NCBI GenBank assembly: GCA_013396635.1
Contig: WBMW01000023.1
Span: forward strand, 372,001 to 436,000
Source of the DNA: Penelope pileata
Taxonomy: Eukaryota; Chordata; Aves; Galliformes; Cracidae
Direction: 5' to 3'
Length of the DNA stretch: 64,000 nt
In this document: piece by piece, positions 10,001 to 25,000 of the stretch
How positions within the stretch are numbered: the stretch's first letter is position 1
Layout of the letters: each line of letters begins with the position of its first letter
Notes under the pieces: generated by a model
Database searches by the model: none
What the model saw: only the letters and a program-made list of their open reading frames with translations
What the model was told of the DNA's origin: nothing
Position numbers and translations under genes: made by a program

Positions 10001-13000
10001 GCGCCCAGGGCCGCATGCGAACATCTCATGTGGCTCCATGGCTTCCGGACCAGTCTTGGCAGCTCAGGCTGTAGACAGAGTGTGTCCATGTCTGTCTGCC
10101 ATTGCCTGGGTAGACATACCCTAAATAATTTCAGAGCAACAGAATATTCTTTGAGAGTTTAGGGTTTAGTTAAAAACATGCTGTGAGACAGGCCAGTGGC
10201 TTGGGAAGAGCGTGCCGTGCACTGTTTTGCTTGCTGCTAGCTGTAGATGAGACTCATAATACACTGCAGGCTGGAAGTTATTTGTCTGTTTTACTACTTA
10301 AGCTTACAGTTTGCTAGGGATGAAAAATCTGACCCAAACACCCAGAGGGCGGAACTGAACTTTGCAGTCTAAAACTTCTACCAGGAATATAAATCAGTGA
10401 CCGGTATGGCCCATGTCGTGTCTATTCAGCAGGGAGACACAAATCTCTGGAAGGTTATGAAATTTATCTTTTTTCTTATTTATCATAAATTTAAACCAAG
10501 AGGCCAGCTAAAATTCATTCACTCAGTAACACTGGTTTGGCATGAATGACAGTACGTGCAGTGGCTGTTTCTTCTAATCCTTTCCTGGAACAGAAGGTTG
10601 AATGGGAAAGGATAAACACTATGAACTTCTGGTCAATTTTGGTTTGGGTCTTTTCTGCTATGTGTGAGTTAAACTACTCCCTCTAGTCATTCTTTGCTAA
10701 ACAGCAGTCACTGTTCCTATGTCTATGCAGTTGCCAAGTTGGAGCTTAGTAAAATGCAATGGAAAAATCCTAGCACTCACAAACAGGACTTCCCAGTAAA
10801 GGAGGGTAAACATTCTGTTGGGTTAGTATGGGAAAATCTGTGGGATACCTGAATGGTAACATCAAGTGCGTGTGTCATCCTGTTTCTGAATTACCTGTTG
10901 TGTGTATCACTGTAATAGAAATAATAACAGTAATAAATTTCACCCTGGTGAGAACAAGCTGTTAGCCCTTTCCTAGGATATGTTATCTCCAGTTTTATTG
11001 ATGAGAAAGTTGGTCTAGAGATGAGAGTTCTAAGGAGATAACTTAAGGAGATAAATATATAAGCTTTTTGAATGAAAAGCAGAACTGTACTTAAATGAAA
11101 GTGAATGGGAAGCTCTGCCCACGAGTAAGAACAGTTGTCAGAGAGCAATCTCACCCAACACCATTAACTGCTTTAAATTATCCGTATCTCTATTACATTG
11201 CAGAACTGATCCCAGGTTACCCCAAAAGTTCTCCAAGGGATGCTTTAACACTGCCTAAGCTTGTAGAAGAAGATTTCTTTCTACCTACTCAGGAAACCTT
11301 CTTATGAATCCCTTCTCTATAGCTCAAATATTTTCAGAGGTTTCATTACATTATAAACTAACGTTTTCAATGTAGCTACCTGAGTTTAGAACTATCAGGT
11401 CTAGTAGTCACATCTAATAGTCTTCTTGACTTTTTTCTTACTTAAGTTACTCAGAAGTAAAAACTGTTTCCAGTGAAAAATGACATGCAGCAGAGTTGTG
11501 CATGTCATAATGACCAAGTTGGACCAACTCCATATAAATTATTTAGGCAGTGTCAGTAGGAGTATAACGATGTGTGACAGACATCTGTAGTCACAAAGTG
11601 AATGAGTGTGGAGAGCGCTGATGTGATTACATCTGAAGGCCTGAATAGTTTGTGACCTGACAGAATTTTTCTGCAGTCTTCTAAGTGTTCTAAAATGCTT
11701 AATGTCCAGCAGAGAAATGGCAATGGCTTGTGAAGCTGGCTGAAGTCCTTCTGTTTCTTTAGGACAGAGGCATGTGTGAACTATAAACAGCTGAATAAAT
11801 CTGACTTTTTTCATAATCCAAATTTGCATTCCAAATCCTTTTGGTCTTTTTTTAATCTAAAACCACTTGAAAGATCTGACTGAACAGAAAATCATTATTG
11901 AGACTCTTGGCTCTTTCCATGCTTCTCATGGATGTGAAGCTGCACCACCATATTTAATAGGTATTTTTATTTGTGTCCCAACATCTGAATGTAGGAAATA
12001 TTTTATCAGAACAGCTAAAGTCAGCCTGCCAGCCTGAATTCTGTGCATGCTGTACTACAGTGTCTCAGGTCTCCTTTATCAGCCAGTGATCAAAGGTTGC
12101 TCCTCATTCCTTCCAGCATTCACAGCTGTGTCACAGTAGCCTTGCACATTGGGTTATTGGGGGAAGCAGTGGCAGAACAGCCATTGGACATTGATCTCCA
12201 CTGTGTGCTGAACAGAGTCCAGCCTTTTTGCATGAGCCCATAGCAACAGATTTCCTATAGCACACTGATCAAATACAGTGCATGATTTGAGTTCCTGCCA
12301 GGATTTTTGCTGTATGTTTGATTAGCATTAATGTGCCATCTATGTGTGTTAGATAATAAGGAAACCTCAACATTTTGGTGAAAAAAAAAAAAACTATTTC
12401 AGAATTTAAATATTTAAATTAAATTATTTAAAAAAATCTCAAAAATCTGCATGTTATGGTGGGCTAGAAATGGAGATGTGTTAGTTTCAGTTTCTTTTCT
12501 TGAAGCCTAGCTGTGAAATGAAACACAATTACTGCAAACAGCGTATTGCAGACATCTAGATTTTCTGACATATTTTTATTTGCTGTTGTTTGAACATGAA
12601 GAGCAAGATTTTCCATCATGCTTGACAGCTTTGAGATGCCACTGGCTTCAGCAAAATAGCTACCCGTGACAGAACTTGTCTGGGTGCTTTCCTGTGTAAG
12701 CTGCTGTAGGGGCCCTGTTTTAGCAGGGGGTTGGCCTGGGGGATCTCCAGAGATCCCTTCCACCCCCTACGATTCTGTGTGACACATGCACAGGTAGAGA
12801 CCAACAGACGTGCCAGCTAGGTGTGTTTGCAGATGTCTGAGCTGGAGGCATTTTTTCCAGTGCAATGTGATATGACATCTGGAGATAAAAAATTGTATCA
12901 CTGTAAGTAACGGGAGACCAGGCAGGTGAGGCAGAGACAGAGATGGGTTACAGTCCTCCCACCAGTGCCCCTGTCACTGTGGCACATGATGACAGCAGCA

Positions 13001-16000
13001 GACTTCTCTGTCACAGTTATAGCAGTGTCTAGCCCTGCTGGTATTCTGTCGTGTTAGAAGAAAGCAAAAGAATATCCTGGAAAGAAAACATCGTTATGAT
13101 CCCTGCTACTAAAATAATTTCAGCTCTACTGGAGACTAAGAGCACAACCAAGCATCAAACTATAGGAAGAACACGAGAAGCTTCCTTGTCTCTTTCTCCC
13201 ATTACTGTGAAGTGTTGCAAACTGTTCCTTCATGAACGGTACCTCCATGGAAATGAAGCAGCCTGGGCACCAGTGAGGAAAATGCTGATGGTCCATGACA
13301 ACGCAGAGATTGCTTCAGGCTTATGGTTTTCTCTACAAATTGTTTGTCTTTAAATAAGTGCCTTAATTTTGCTGTTTCCTTGTCTGTAAGAGGGAGATTC
13401 TGCCTTCCTATATGATAGATTGTTGTATTAGTGAAGCATTTTAAGATGATTAAATGGCTTGAGCTATGGAAATGGAGATTATTGCCATGTTGAAACTTGA
13501 AGGCACTGACCTTGACAAAAAGCTAAGAGACAGCCTGCCCGTCTGATCAAGCAGCATTAGTGAAGGCAGCACTTCAATTCATGCTGCTGGACTGTAATAT
13601 AATCATCTCTAATGTAGCTGTGAGAGGAGCTTCCCAGCCTCACTGGGAGAACTTGCTTAGCCAGGTCTTTCCTATAGCATGCAATTACAAAATGAGAATG
13701 CGAGGGAGGGAATGGGATGAATGAAAACAAACATGATTCTGGGACCAACTGTTGGTGGTTAATACTTGACCATTACTTCTTGACAGGATTAATGTCTTTC
13801 TAATCACACTAATCCTTTCTGATAACTTCATCCATAATCCATCTATTTCAAAGCAACATCCAGATGGCTTCTGGTGGTGAGGAAGACAAAATAAACAAGC
13901 AGAATGGAGTCTTATCAGCAGCTTCTTGTATTTTCCACTTCTGGGGATATAGGTTTTTCTTGTTGAGGCAGGTAAAAAATTTGCTTTTTATCGAAAAGCA
14001 ACAGAAAGAAACTAGAGAATGGCAGGGAAGCTAGAAAGTTCTGTTTTTATTTGTAAACAGAATACTTCCTAAGTACTCTGATGTTTATCAGTGACAGCCA
14101 GAACAAGCCTAGAGGTGCTCCTAAGAGTTTAGCTAATTGTCTGCAGGGGACTAATTAGATTTCCAAGATATTGAAAGAATTCCTTTCTTCATTACTTAAC
14201 TTTGCTAGAATAATTTTGAGGGTCTTATGCAGATTTCTCTCAAAGCAGACATGAAACAAAGTATTTAATAGTTTCATTTGTACTATTACCAATGTTTAAA
14301 ACAACATAGTAACTGACTCTGCATTTTTATTTAGTCACATATAAAAATAATTCCTGCAGTTGTGGACATCTTCCTCTTCCCTTCCAGTTTCCCCGTAAGA
14401 GCTTTATGTAGGTTTCATTAGACCTTCCACCGATCCTGCCTTCCCTCCTCACCTTCCTCCCTCACCAAAGACCCAATAAATAAATAATTTATTGCAACCT
14501 TTCATAAATCACATGGAGACTGTGCTCCTGCCCCCAAAAAATAAACAAACTTTAATCAAGCCATTCTATATAAAATAACTTCATTCTATATAAAATAACT
14601 TAGCTCTTGTGTTGTTTTTTTTTTATACTAACTACACAATGAAACAATTGAAGTCTTAGAGAAATAATTAAGCCTTAAATATCTGCCCCACTAGAATGCT
14701 GCAAGTAAATAAACTTGTTTTGAACAGTTTTCCACATCCAGCTTTTGAACAAAATGCTACTGTTTTTTTTACTGGCTTCCTGACTCTGTCTCCAATAAAA
14801 ATGTTAGTAGTTCAGAGAAGAGATAAGACAGATTTGGCTGCGTGACAACAACTATTTTCCCAGAAAACACAGCAGAGTAGGTTTAGAATTACCCAAGTCT
14901 CAGTTAAAAAAAAAAAAAAAAATTTTTTTTTCTTTTTAAAAAAAAAAAAAAAAACAGACTTGTTTTACTTGTTAAGAAAAGAAATACAGACCTTAAAGAA
15001 GAATCTCCTCCTGCCAATATTGTGGAGCATCAGTTTTACATTGTGTAGAGGTTATTAAACACAACTTTGAAGAGACTTGAAAGCCACTGAAATACAAGGG
15101 CTGTAGGACAGATATTTACACAGATATGCAGCAGATACAACACATTTGGAAGCTGTTGTTCCAAGTAATGCGTAATCCCTGAGAATACACAATTTCATCC
15201 AAGATCTTTTGGACAAACAAGATGATAGAATAAAATAATGAAGTGGACTATTCTAGACAGGAGAAAGAAAAGCCACGGAAAGATCATTTTCACATGTAGT
15301 TGGAACAACTTATGCAGGAAATAAAGAGGTCATGGGGCCATTTCATTTATTATGATGCCTGTTAGTACATCCAGCACCAGATGTTTCAAAGCAAGGTGCA
15401 AGAAACCTCTTAAATCATAGTAATCAGAGATTTCACTTAGTTCCTGCTCTACAAGATTTAATATCTCATCCAAAACTCATTAATACATATTTTAGAAGCC
15501 TTAGCCTGAGCATCGTATTTTTTGCTGCACAAACTAAGAAATGGTCCCTAACTATGAAACTGCAAGAACTTTTTTTATTTTTGGCCAGACTGATTAAATG
15601 AATGAGAAGTATTTTAATTATTCAGATAAGCTGTTTTTAATTGTCTTAATCCTGTTTTGTCCATTTGGCTGTCATTAAAACATGATATGGAAGCTATGCA
15701 TGAAACATACTTGGGGAAGCTACTTAAATAGTCAGGTGATTTTAAGCTATGAATCAAATATCTGTCCTGTTATTCCAAGCCTAATCAGATTCTGAAGACT
15801 GACAAGAATTTAAGGTATCCTGGTTTTCACTCCATTGTGTTTCTTGGGAGTCTAGTTCTGAAGGGCACGGAACATCTTTGTCCAGTCTTAGAAGAAGCTT
15901 GGGTAGCTGTTAGGAAGGGGTTTATATTGCCAAGAGTGTCTGATGAAAATTAGTTTTAAAGGGAAAACCTGAATATAATACAGTGATCTGAGGTTAAACC

Positions 16001-19000
16001 ATTTGAAAGCTATTCCTGAATTCCCTATTTCCTAGGAAATGTGAAGAGTACTTTTTCTCATCTTTCTTCAACTGTGTTACGTGAGTGCTGGAGATCTAGT
16101 GATCAGGGATGAGGAAATCCTGTGATGTAACTCTGTAGTACTTACTTCATACAATAATTGTGATGCTCAGTATGTCTCCTAATCTTGGTGTCTTCTGTTC
16201 TGTTCCTTCTGACATCAAATGTATGAAGCCAAATAAAAAGTAGTTAATGAGCAATTACAGTCTCTTACTAGTTACAGACATTTCTTCCTGAAAATCAGTC
16301 TGAGCAATTGCTTAAAATGTTCACCGTTACTCCACAGCCTTTGGGAATCTGCTTGCACTGGTCCCTTCTTCAAACTGAGCTTTGCAGGCCATGGAGAGCA
16401 CAGGGCTCTGTCTGAACCCAGGCCTTTATTCATGCTTCATCACACCACAGTTTCTCCTGTTGCACTTCCATAGTTAATTACTTTTGAGGACTTTCTCATC
16501 ACAGCGTGAACCGAGCATGACTTTATCTGGTGACAGGATAATCTCATTACAGATGATGATCTTGTTAATGAATATCCCCAAGACAGAGCAATCTCATTAT
16601 TAGCCCCCTCTGGATTTGCCACCTACGAGCCAATGTCTGATTAGATTCTAGCTACACAACATCCCCCAGATCCTAACTGCACAATGTCTGAGGCTGAGGT
16701 GGCACCCACAAAGGCACATGACCCACTGGATGTGCCTAATGAGAATGTTTTCCCCTAAGTTCTTCTGGACATACTTCTCAGGTGAACAATCACAACAGTT
16801 CAAGCACTATGTGCCGCAGGGTTCGTCTCCTGCTGTTCTGCAGAGCAAACACAGCACAGTGACACCAAGAACAGAAGAAACAGTGTGAATGTCCCGCAGT
16901 GATAACGGCTTCAGGGCAGTACCAGGAAGAAAACTGGACTGTCTGTCTCCTTGTTAGTGCTTTCTCCAAATAATCAGCCCGCATGGTGTCCTATCCACAA
17001 GCCACAGATCTGCTTGGTTGAGGATCAGGCTTTCACGCCACTACTGTCTGTTTCCCTGCATAGTATGCCCATGATGAACACTTAAAATGATTGCTATGGA
17101 AAACATCCAGCTAGTTAGAAATCAACTTATTTTGAGATACATGTAGCATTTAAGTCAGTGTTTTGGAATACTGAGTCTTCCATAGGGAAATGCCAAGGAA
17201 CTAAGTATCACTGCTGCTACTGTTTTTTTTGTTTTTTTTGTTTTTAATATATAGCACTGTGTTTGTAAACAGTACTTTACAGGCACACAGAAAGGTGGAA
17301 TTTCTATCAAAATCTTCAAAGAGAGGGAAGAAGAATGTTTACAAAAGTGAGAGAGGTCAAGATGCTCATTTTCTAAACGATCTGTATTACAGTGCAGCCA
17401 GTGTTTCCCCTTGCTGCTATGGACTTAACAAAAAACCGTCCTACGTGAGAGACTGGCAATGCAGAAAAGCAATGCATTTTCTTAATTAATCTAGTGGAGA
17501 GCAGGAACCCGAGCACTAAACCTCATCCATTTGATTTCATTAAATGTACTATAAAGGTTAAGCTGCACTTTAGTATTGTCTCTAGACAACCTCGCTGAGT
17601 GGAGTGAGGTCAGGAAGGTCTCATTCAAGAAGGTGCAGCTTAGTACATGACTATTTATGAGGAAATGCTTGATAATCTGTTCCGCCCTGATAATAAAGCT
17701 GGGCAGCAGGGTCACATCAAACAGTAAATGTGAAATTTTATTTCAACTGCAGTTTTCCTGAGGTGCATGTTTAGAAGAGTTTACACAGAATTATTCAAAG
17801 CCAAATCTCAGTGTAAAGCCCCAAGCAACATCGATTTCATTGGAAACTCAAGGCTCAGTCTCAGATCACTTGGAAGCAGCAGCAGGGTATATATCACAGC
17901 AGCCTAGAGCAAATTCAGGGACCAAGCAGTGCCCTAATTTGCCTGTACAAGAGGACTAGTGGGAGTTAAACTACACAGCAGAGTTGTGTAGCTTGGCGGA
18001 GGCAAGCTTTGTGAGGCCTGTGACCACAGTGGTGAGAAGGGAGAAGGGAGCCAAAGGGGCAAGGAGAGGGTGAAATCACCACAGCATTTTCTTTGCTGAC
18101 ATTATGCAGCCATACCTACCCATGAAGGAGTCTCTGCTCGCAATTCAGGAGGTACAAAGCCTCTCTGCTCCCCAGCATGCCCACTACTCAAGCAAAAATA
18201 CATTGTGCTTTGTATGGGTTTAGGAAAAAGTAAAATGTTTTGGTTTGTTTTCTTTTTTAGATGAAAAGTGAACCATATGTCAAACTTGCCTCTTAGTATT
18301 TTTCACTTTGAAGTTATGATCCTGCTTCACACAGGAAGGGATGAGGGCTGATCACATTTCCTTCAGAGGTCCCTTCCAACCTGAATTATTCCACAGTTCT
18401 GTAAAATTGTGTGTTGGCTTTCATACCTAAGTTTGCATCACTGGTTATTGCTGTTGCTCCTGTGAACTGGGCCATCAAACACACAGGTTATGTAAAACCA
18501 TCCCTCAAGCTTCAGAGAGCAGTGGACAGGATTTGATTGCCATGAGTGTAGCCTGAGCTTGCAAGTTGCTTCAGGAAACCAGGATCTCACATGGCAAATA
18601 AGAAATGTCCGTTTAGATGCACAGGCTACAGCTTTGTATTGCTGCAAGCTTCTAAGAACACTGATATGCAGGTGATTATGCATGAAGGAGGAAAAATGGA
18701 ATAACTAGGAAATTAGGTTTTCTATTGCATTAATGTTATGCAAAATATTCCATATATTTTGTGCTTTCTTTCCACAGCTTAATGTCTGGGCTAGCAGCCC
18801 TGGATGCCAAGACCTCCAGTCGATTAGGCATCATAACCGTCACTTACTACCTGTGGACAACATTCGTGGCTGTGATTGTGGGAATAATCATGGTCTCCAT
18901 TATCCATCCTGGTGGGGCAGCACAGAAGGAGAGCACTGAAGAGGGTGGAAAGCCCATCATGAGCTCTGCAGATGCACTGCTGGACTTAATCCGGTAACTG

Positions 19001-22000
19001 CACTCGTTCTTTCTGGTTTCTGGAGGTAATGTTTTGTACATAAATGCAGGAGAAACTGTGGCCTGAGGGTTAGTTCTGAACATAACGATGAGCACTTCAT
19101 TTAAATTAAGAAGTAAATATCAGAAGATGATTTTCAAGTTATCGGATGTTGATATTGTCTATTTCTAGTAAACTTTAAATGAATGGACAAGAAACATAAC
19201 AGAAATTCTAACAGCACTAGGTTTTTTTTACTCCTGTAGAATCACACATAGCCTGTGGAGCTCATCATCAAATCTATTACTAAGGTCAAGAAAGATGTAA
19301 TGTTCATTTAAATAAGGGTTGACAGTTGTGATAGGAGAAACCGTAAATATAAAAGTTGAAACTCACATATTTCAGGAAATAGTTCTTGAAAGCACTGTTA
19401 CAACTGCTCATAGCAGCTCTCAGATGAAGGACTCAGTTAGAAAGTGACTGTTGTGATATTTTTTTCCCCTTATTTTTATCATATTATTTGTTCTGGTTTG
19501 TAGCTTGTTCTTATTTGTTTTACTTTGTTTGGCAGAAGGGAGGGTTATTCTTTTAGGCCAGCATTAGAGCCCTGAATAGGTATTTTGAGAGCCCTGCCTG
19601 AATATCCCCCTTTGTATCAGCATTTCAGGTGCTAGTGGGATGGGTTTCGTGACTGAACGTATCATGTGCGTCAAATTTGTTTTATTCATGCAAAAAGACC
19701 AGGTTTTGCCTTTGGATGATTAGTCAAAGAGTTCTCTCTGGAGTTCTACTTACGAAAATGCAAAATGCTGGACAACTTTTCTTTCAAAAGCCCAAGTCCC
19801 TGACCCTGGCTGGGCATCAACACACAAAGTACTTTCATAGAGTTACTGGGACCTCAAATCAGAAAGAAATGAGATGAAAAACCTACAAAAATCTTTTCTT
19901 TCTCCTCCAAGTTGCACTTGGCCAGCCCGTCTGAAAGCTGTATGTTTTTCTGTTGTGTCAGTGTCTTCCTGAGAGTGGGACAAAATATATTAGTCATGGA
20001 GCAGTAGCCGAGAGCTCTCTCCTGTAGCCTTCCACCAAACGACCATCTTCATCTGCAGTAGGAGGATGCCCACTTCATGACATCTCTGTCTCCCTGATGA
20101 ACTTGCTTTTGTCTATGTGCAGTGGGATTTGTGTGTGTTTGTGACCACTCAAGTCACAATGTTCCATTTCTGCTGCGTAAATGACTATAATTCTTATACC
20201 ATGAGGAAGGAACTGGAGCTTTAAATCTGAGATTGATAGAAGTAAAAGGGAATTTAACAAAACTGTGTAATCTTGATGATTATCTTCATAGTGTCAGTGT
20301 TTAGAAGCATTTTCTGGGGTTGAGCTGCTTCCTAAAGCCTCATTCTTGGACACATAAAGGCTTAGAGTGATGGAGACATATGGTGAACTGTCACATCTAA
20401 AATAATCTGACAGCTGACCTTGGAAAGGGTCTCTCTAGCCATAGGTTTCCATCCCCTTGTACGAGCCTGGCTGCCTTTTGAAAGCCAGAGTAAGCCAGTT
20501 CATAGAGTTGTCAGATGAAAAATAATGCAGGGATGCACAGTTTACATTCAGTTCTGTAATATTATGTTTGCATAAAACACCTGAATGTGTATGACTGGAA
20601 CCCAAGATCTTCATTTTGATTCCACCTCTTCTTCTCTGTCTGGCTAGTGCATCTCCCTGTACATCACAGATCTAGCGGTGAGGTTTGGGAATGCTTTATT
20701 CTGTTGAGTCTCACTGCAGGTAAAATATTATGTTCTCATCGATGCATTTGCAGATATGATCTGTAATTTCACTTCCTACAAACGCTTACCTAAGCAAATT
20801 ATAGCAGTTTCTTTGCTTATTTCAGGAATTCATGTTTCCATCTAAGCATGCTAGTTTAGTCTGTGAAACCTTAAAGTGTTCACTGGTTTGGGCAGGCATC
20901 AGCAATGACAAGCCAATTAGCCACTCTTGCTACTGAAGCTTTAACAGGGAGACTGAAGCTCACTCTGCTTTTGCTGTGCTAAGAGCCATCCACAGCTGCA
21001 CTCTCGTTTTACCCTGAGTGCACCGACTGATGGTTTTTATTCTTCCACTACAGAAATAACCACATCCACTAAATAAATAAATAACATCACAACCGTGGGG
21101 AGTGGGCTTTCAGCCTACATAAACACTACGGGTGAAATCCTGGCTCTGCTGAAGTCAATTGCAAAACTCCTAAATATGTGGAAGTCTGGATTAAATGTAA
21201 TGATGTATCTGCTGGTTTGAGCTAGAAAAGCTGATCCTTCAGCTCAATGATAAATCACTTCCATTCACAGCTGGAGACCATCTTTTCAGGCCCAGATTGG
21301 CTTATCTTCTCAATTCATTAATTTCCTCTCAATGTATCTATTGCATATGTGCACAGAAGTTCTCGCAGGAAACATCTGGTATTCTTCAAATTAAGAATGC
21401 TAAATGTACAAGTAGAGAGATGATATACATGTCATAATTGTGGGGTTTATTTTAAAAGCATGAATTTTGGCATGGTGATACACGTATCTGCCCTCACTTA
21501 TTTCAGATATGAAGCCACTTTGAAATGAAGAAATGTATTATTATTTCTTCTGATGTTATATGTGACATTGCCAGGATTGGAATTTTTGGCAGGGAGGAAG
21601 GATGTTGCTAGAAATTGAATTTCTGGAATTTTTGGGTGAAGATCCTGCTTTTAGGAGTGTTTTTAATCAGAAGTAAAACAAAGAACTACTGCAGAGCCTC
21701 ATCATCATTCTGAACACCTACAACAGTAATCAATATTCACATTTCTGGAGTACTGATGTTATATGGAGGAATCTGGTGATAGCACAGTGTATCATGTACA
21801 CAGTATAATTTTGCAGGTGATGCTTCCCCTACGTATTTGTCTGTTTTGTTAAAAAACAGTAACAAAACCTCCAGTGTATGTGACACAACAGGGACACTAC
21901 CACGTGATTCTGACATGACTCCAAACCTCACGTCAACCAGGACATATATAATCTGATTGACATACTGAATTTCCTGCCTCAAAAACTGTCTCCCCAAGTC

Positions 22001-25000
22001 AGCCATTCTCTGCCTAAACAGAAGTATTTCAAAGGCTTACTTTAAAAAGCAAACCCCCAGAGGTGAGGTTTCTGTGGGTGTGAATCTGCCCCTACTGATT
22101 TTCTCCTGGATTCAACCTAGACAGAAAGGGAGAATGCAGTATAATGCATTTTCAGCCTTTATACTGAAAATCTTTAGTGCTGTCTTAGCCTTAAATGTCT
22201 GAATTTTTGCTTTAATCTGATCCAGCTTTAAATCAAACACGTTTTCTGCTGTTTCTGGAAGATGTCCATTTAACCAGCAAGTTCACTTTCATACCTGTGC
22301 AGGAACCTCTCCTTCCACAACTTGCCCCTCTTTCTTGGCATTGTGCAGGGATCCAGGCTGAGTACAAGTAATTCAGAAGACAATTTTCAGTCTGGAGTTT
22401 TGCACAAGATGCTGTTCTAAAGATGCTTCTCTCTTTAGCTGCCACTTTATTACCAGGTTGAGACAGATGTACAAATCTGCCTTAATTATAGTCAAGATTT
22501 CTGGTACAAGCACTGCAATGCTCGTGAAATCGTATTTTCATCCATATTTAAGACTATAAATCCTCAGGCTAAGGATCATCTTGTTCTCTTTAAAGCATCA
22601 AAGTACCTGGTGCCTTATGAATTATGCTTAATGGATTTATTCTCACGATGTGCAGTACTTCTGTGAAGTAGGGAAGAAACATTTTCCTTTCTTACATCTG
22701 GAGAACTGAGACGTGGAGAAAAAAAATACCTCACTGAGAATCATTCAGAAAAATCTGTGGTGCCAGAGGAAGTATTCTCAGCTTGTATGAGAGCTAGTAG
22801 GTGTCATGTTCTAGGAATGTGGATTTTGGGTCACCTCAATGGAAATAGTAGCAGTGAATCAACACAGACTTTTGCCTTCTTTTTTCTATGTGAATTATTG
22901 AAATTAACTCTGTACTTTTTTCCAAAAAGAAGAAAGTGAATTTTTGGTAGCCTTTTTTCAGCAAAGAAATGAAGAAGAAAGTGTTTTACTTAAAAGGACA
23001 GAAGTGGGCCACACAGTAGTAATGTCCAATTTAAAATACTTGGTCTGTTTACTTGAGGAACTTATATTCACCTGACAAGCAGAATAGAAAATGCATTGAA
23101 CTTGGGGGTGAACATTTGTAAACCAAGGACCTATTTGCTATTTACATTAGCAGTTACTATTCCCACTGTGCTCTGTTGCCATTCTGAAATACCTTTGATT
23201 TATAAGGGTAAATTCCACTGCAACTTAAATCATGCTGTTTGCATTTATCATCAACAGAAACAAATTTTGGCTGATGAGGTAAAAACAAACTACCAAACTC
23301 CATAAGCATCCACAGGAGGAAACAAATCCCAGCTGAACTGGAGCTTTGCCTTCCTGTTTTAGATACAGCTGATGGTGTGTGCAAGTTGGCACCACAAAAA
23401 GTAGACATTTACAGACATTTTTAGTCTTTCTCAAGTCTAACCAGACAGAACAACATTGTGAGCTAATTATTGTGAACTAATTCTGCTCAAAAGCTCCAAA
23501 TAAAACATCTCAGTGAATACAGACAGGATCAAATCATACCTTAACCCAATATAACACAAGAGTTTGTGCACTGTTTACTGGAAGAGTAAATCAGAGCCAT
23601 TTTTACCACTGATTATTCAGGACTGCATCCAATTTAATGGACTTTGAAGCAGGCACCTGGAAACTCAACCTGGCTCACCAGCTTTAACCAAAAGAGTGCT
23701 TTGTTTTGGTTTGCTTTTTGCTGTTGTTTTTTGTTTGTGTTGTTTTTTCTTTTAATATGCCATTAATAGTTAGAAGCGGATATAAACACAGTAGAGGATT
23801 TATATTTTCATGGGAATCCTAAGCATTGTTTAAAATAATCTCCTTTCCCTCTTTTCAAGCTAAGGCCTATTTTATTTTGTATAGAAATTACTTTTCTTCA
23901 AAACAGGTTAGGGGAAGTTCAATATCTGCTGTAGTTAGGAAAAAGTCCAGGCTGTGCAAAACCAGAAATCACACTTAAAGAAGTTTACAGCTGAAGACTG
24001 AATTGTATATATAGGCAATAAGATATTTAAGAGTATACTAAAAGGCTCAGTGTTTAAACTATAAAAGAACTTTTTTTAAATAGCTTTGACCTACATTCTG
24101 GTATCTTTTACCAAAAGCCACTGTGTACCTATGATGGAAATATTTCTCTGTCTCCTATGGCAAACTAGCATTTTTTAATCATTTCAGTTTTCCAGTTTTC
24201 TTTTATCTCACAAAACAAGCCTGATGCCAGCACTGTTCAGCACTGTATGTGACCAGATGTTCTCTTCTGCTTAATTTTTAAGAAGTTCAAGCTGCTTAGA
24301 AGCCCAAACCTCAAGTATTTACAAAGTGTTCTGAAGTCTCTACATGTATGTTTCTTATTTGTCACAAAAGGAAACCAACATGGAAAAAAGATAATTCCAT
24401 GGTGAAAATGATGCTGGGGAGAGGGACTGTGAAGTGGACTTCCTGCCCGCTACTCAGAAGGCCTCAATCACAGAGCAGGGAGACACGTGGGGACCCAGAG
24501 TTAAAACTGCATTAGGAAAAGTTTCAGCCCTAAACGGGAATAAATTGTTCATCCTCCTGAAAATTGGCCTGGACATCTTCCAAAATGGAAGAATACTTGT
24601 TACTAAATAAATTTGCTTTCCTGGAACAATAGTGCAAATGTGTTGTGCCTGTCGTGCTACTGTTGATATGATTTAACCCTTTCAAGATTCCTCAAGGAGT
24701 GATGTACTTGTGCTTCCACCCCAAAGAATGAGTTTCTCAGAAAGTTGTAGCACTAACTGAGCTGAGCCAAGATCTTGACTTTCAGAAGGAGCAGAGTAAG
24801 GAGGTTCACCCTTCAGATCCCTTGCTGGAACTGAAATGCCATGCAACAAGGTCACCCTCAGGACACGTAAAGCGTCTAAGTATTTGGCAAAATGATTCCA
24901 TATTAGCCCTGCCTTGACCTGCAAAAGGACAAGGAAGACACAATGGCTTACTCCTGATTAGTGATTTTAGCATTCCATTAATTAATATAGTTTATCAAAA

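Larger units (their letters stand above)
5119..18777 (+). other. SLC1A7 intron 2 (13.7 kb)
   Basis: This is the largest intron. It holds one CR1 3' end near 12.7 kb, another at 18.35 kb, homopolymer runs near 14.9 kb, a 20-bp tandem duplication at 14.56 kb and a motif cluster at 16.47-16.65 kb. Otherwise it is unique AT-rich sequence. None of the short open frames resembles a known protein to me. Confidence 0.85.

Noticed and set aside
16801..16840. 'gggttcgtctcc' resembling a tRNA B box
   Set aside because: No matching A box or cloverleaf arms around it.
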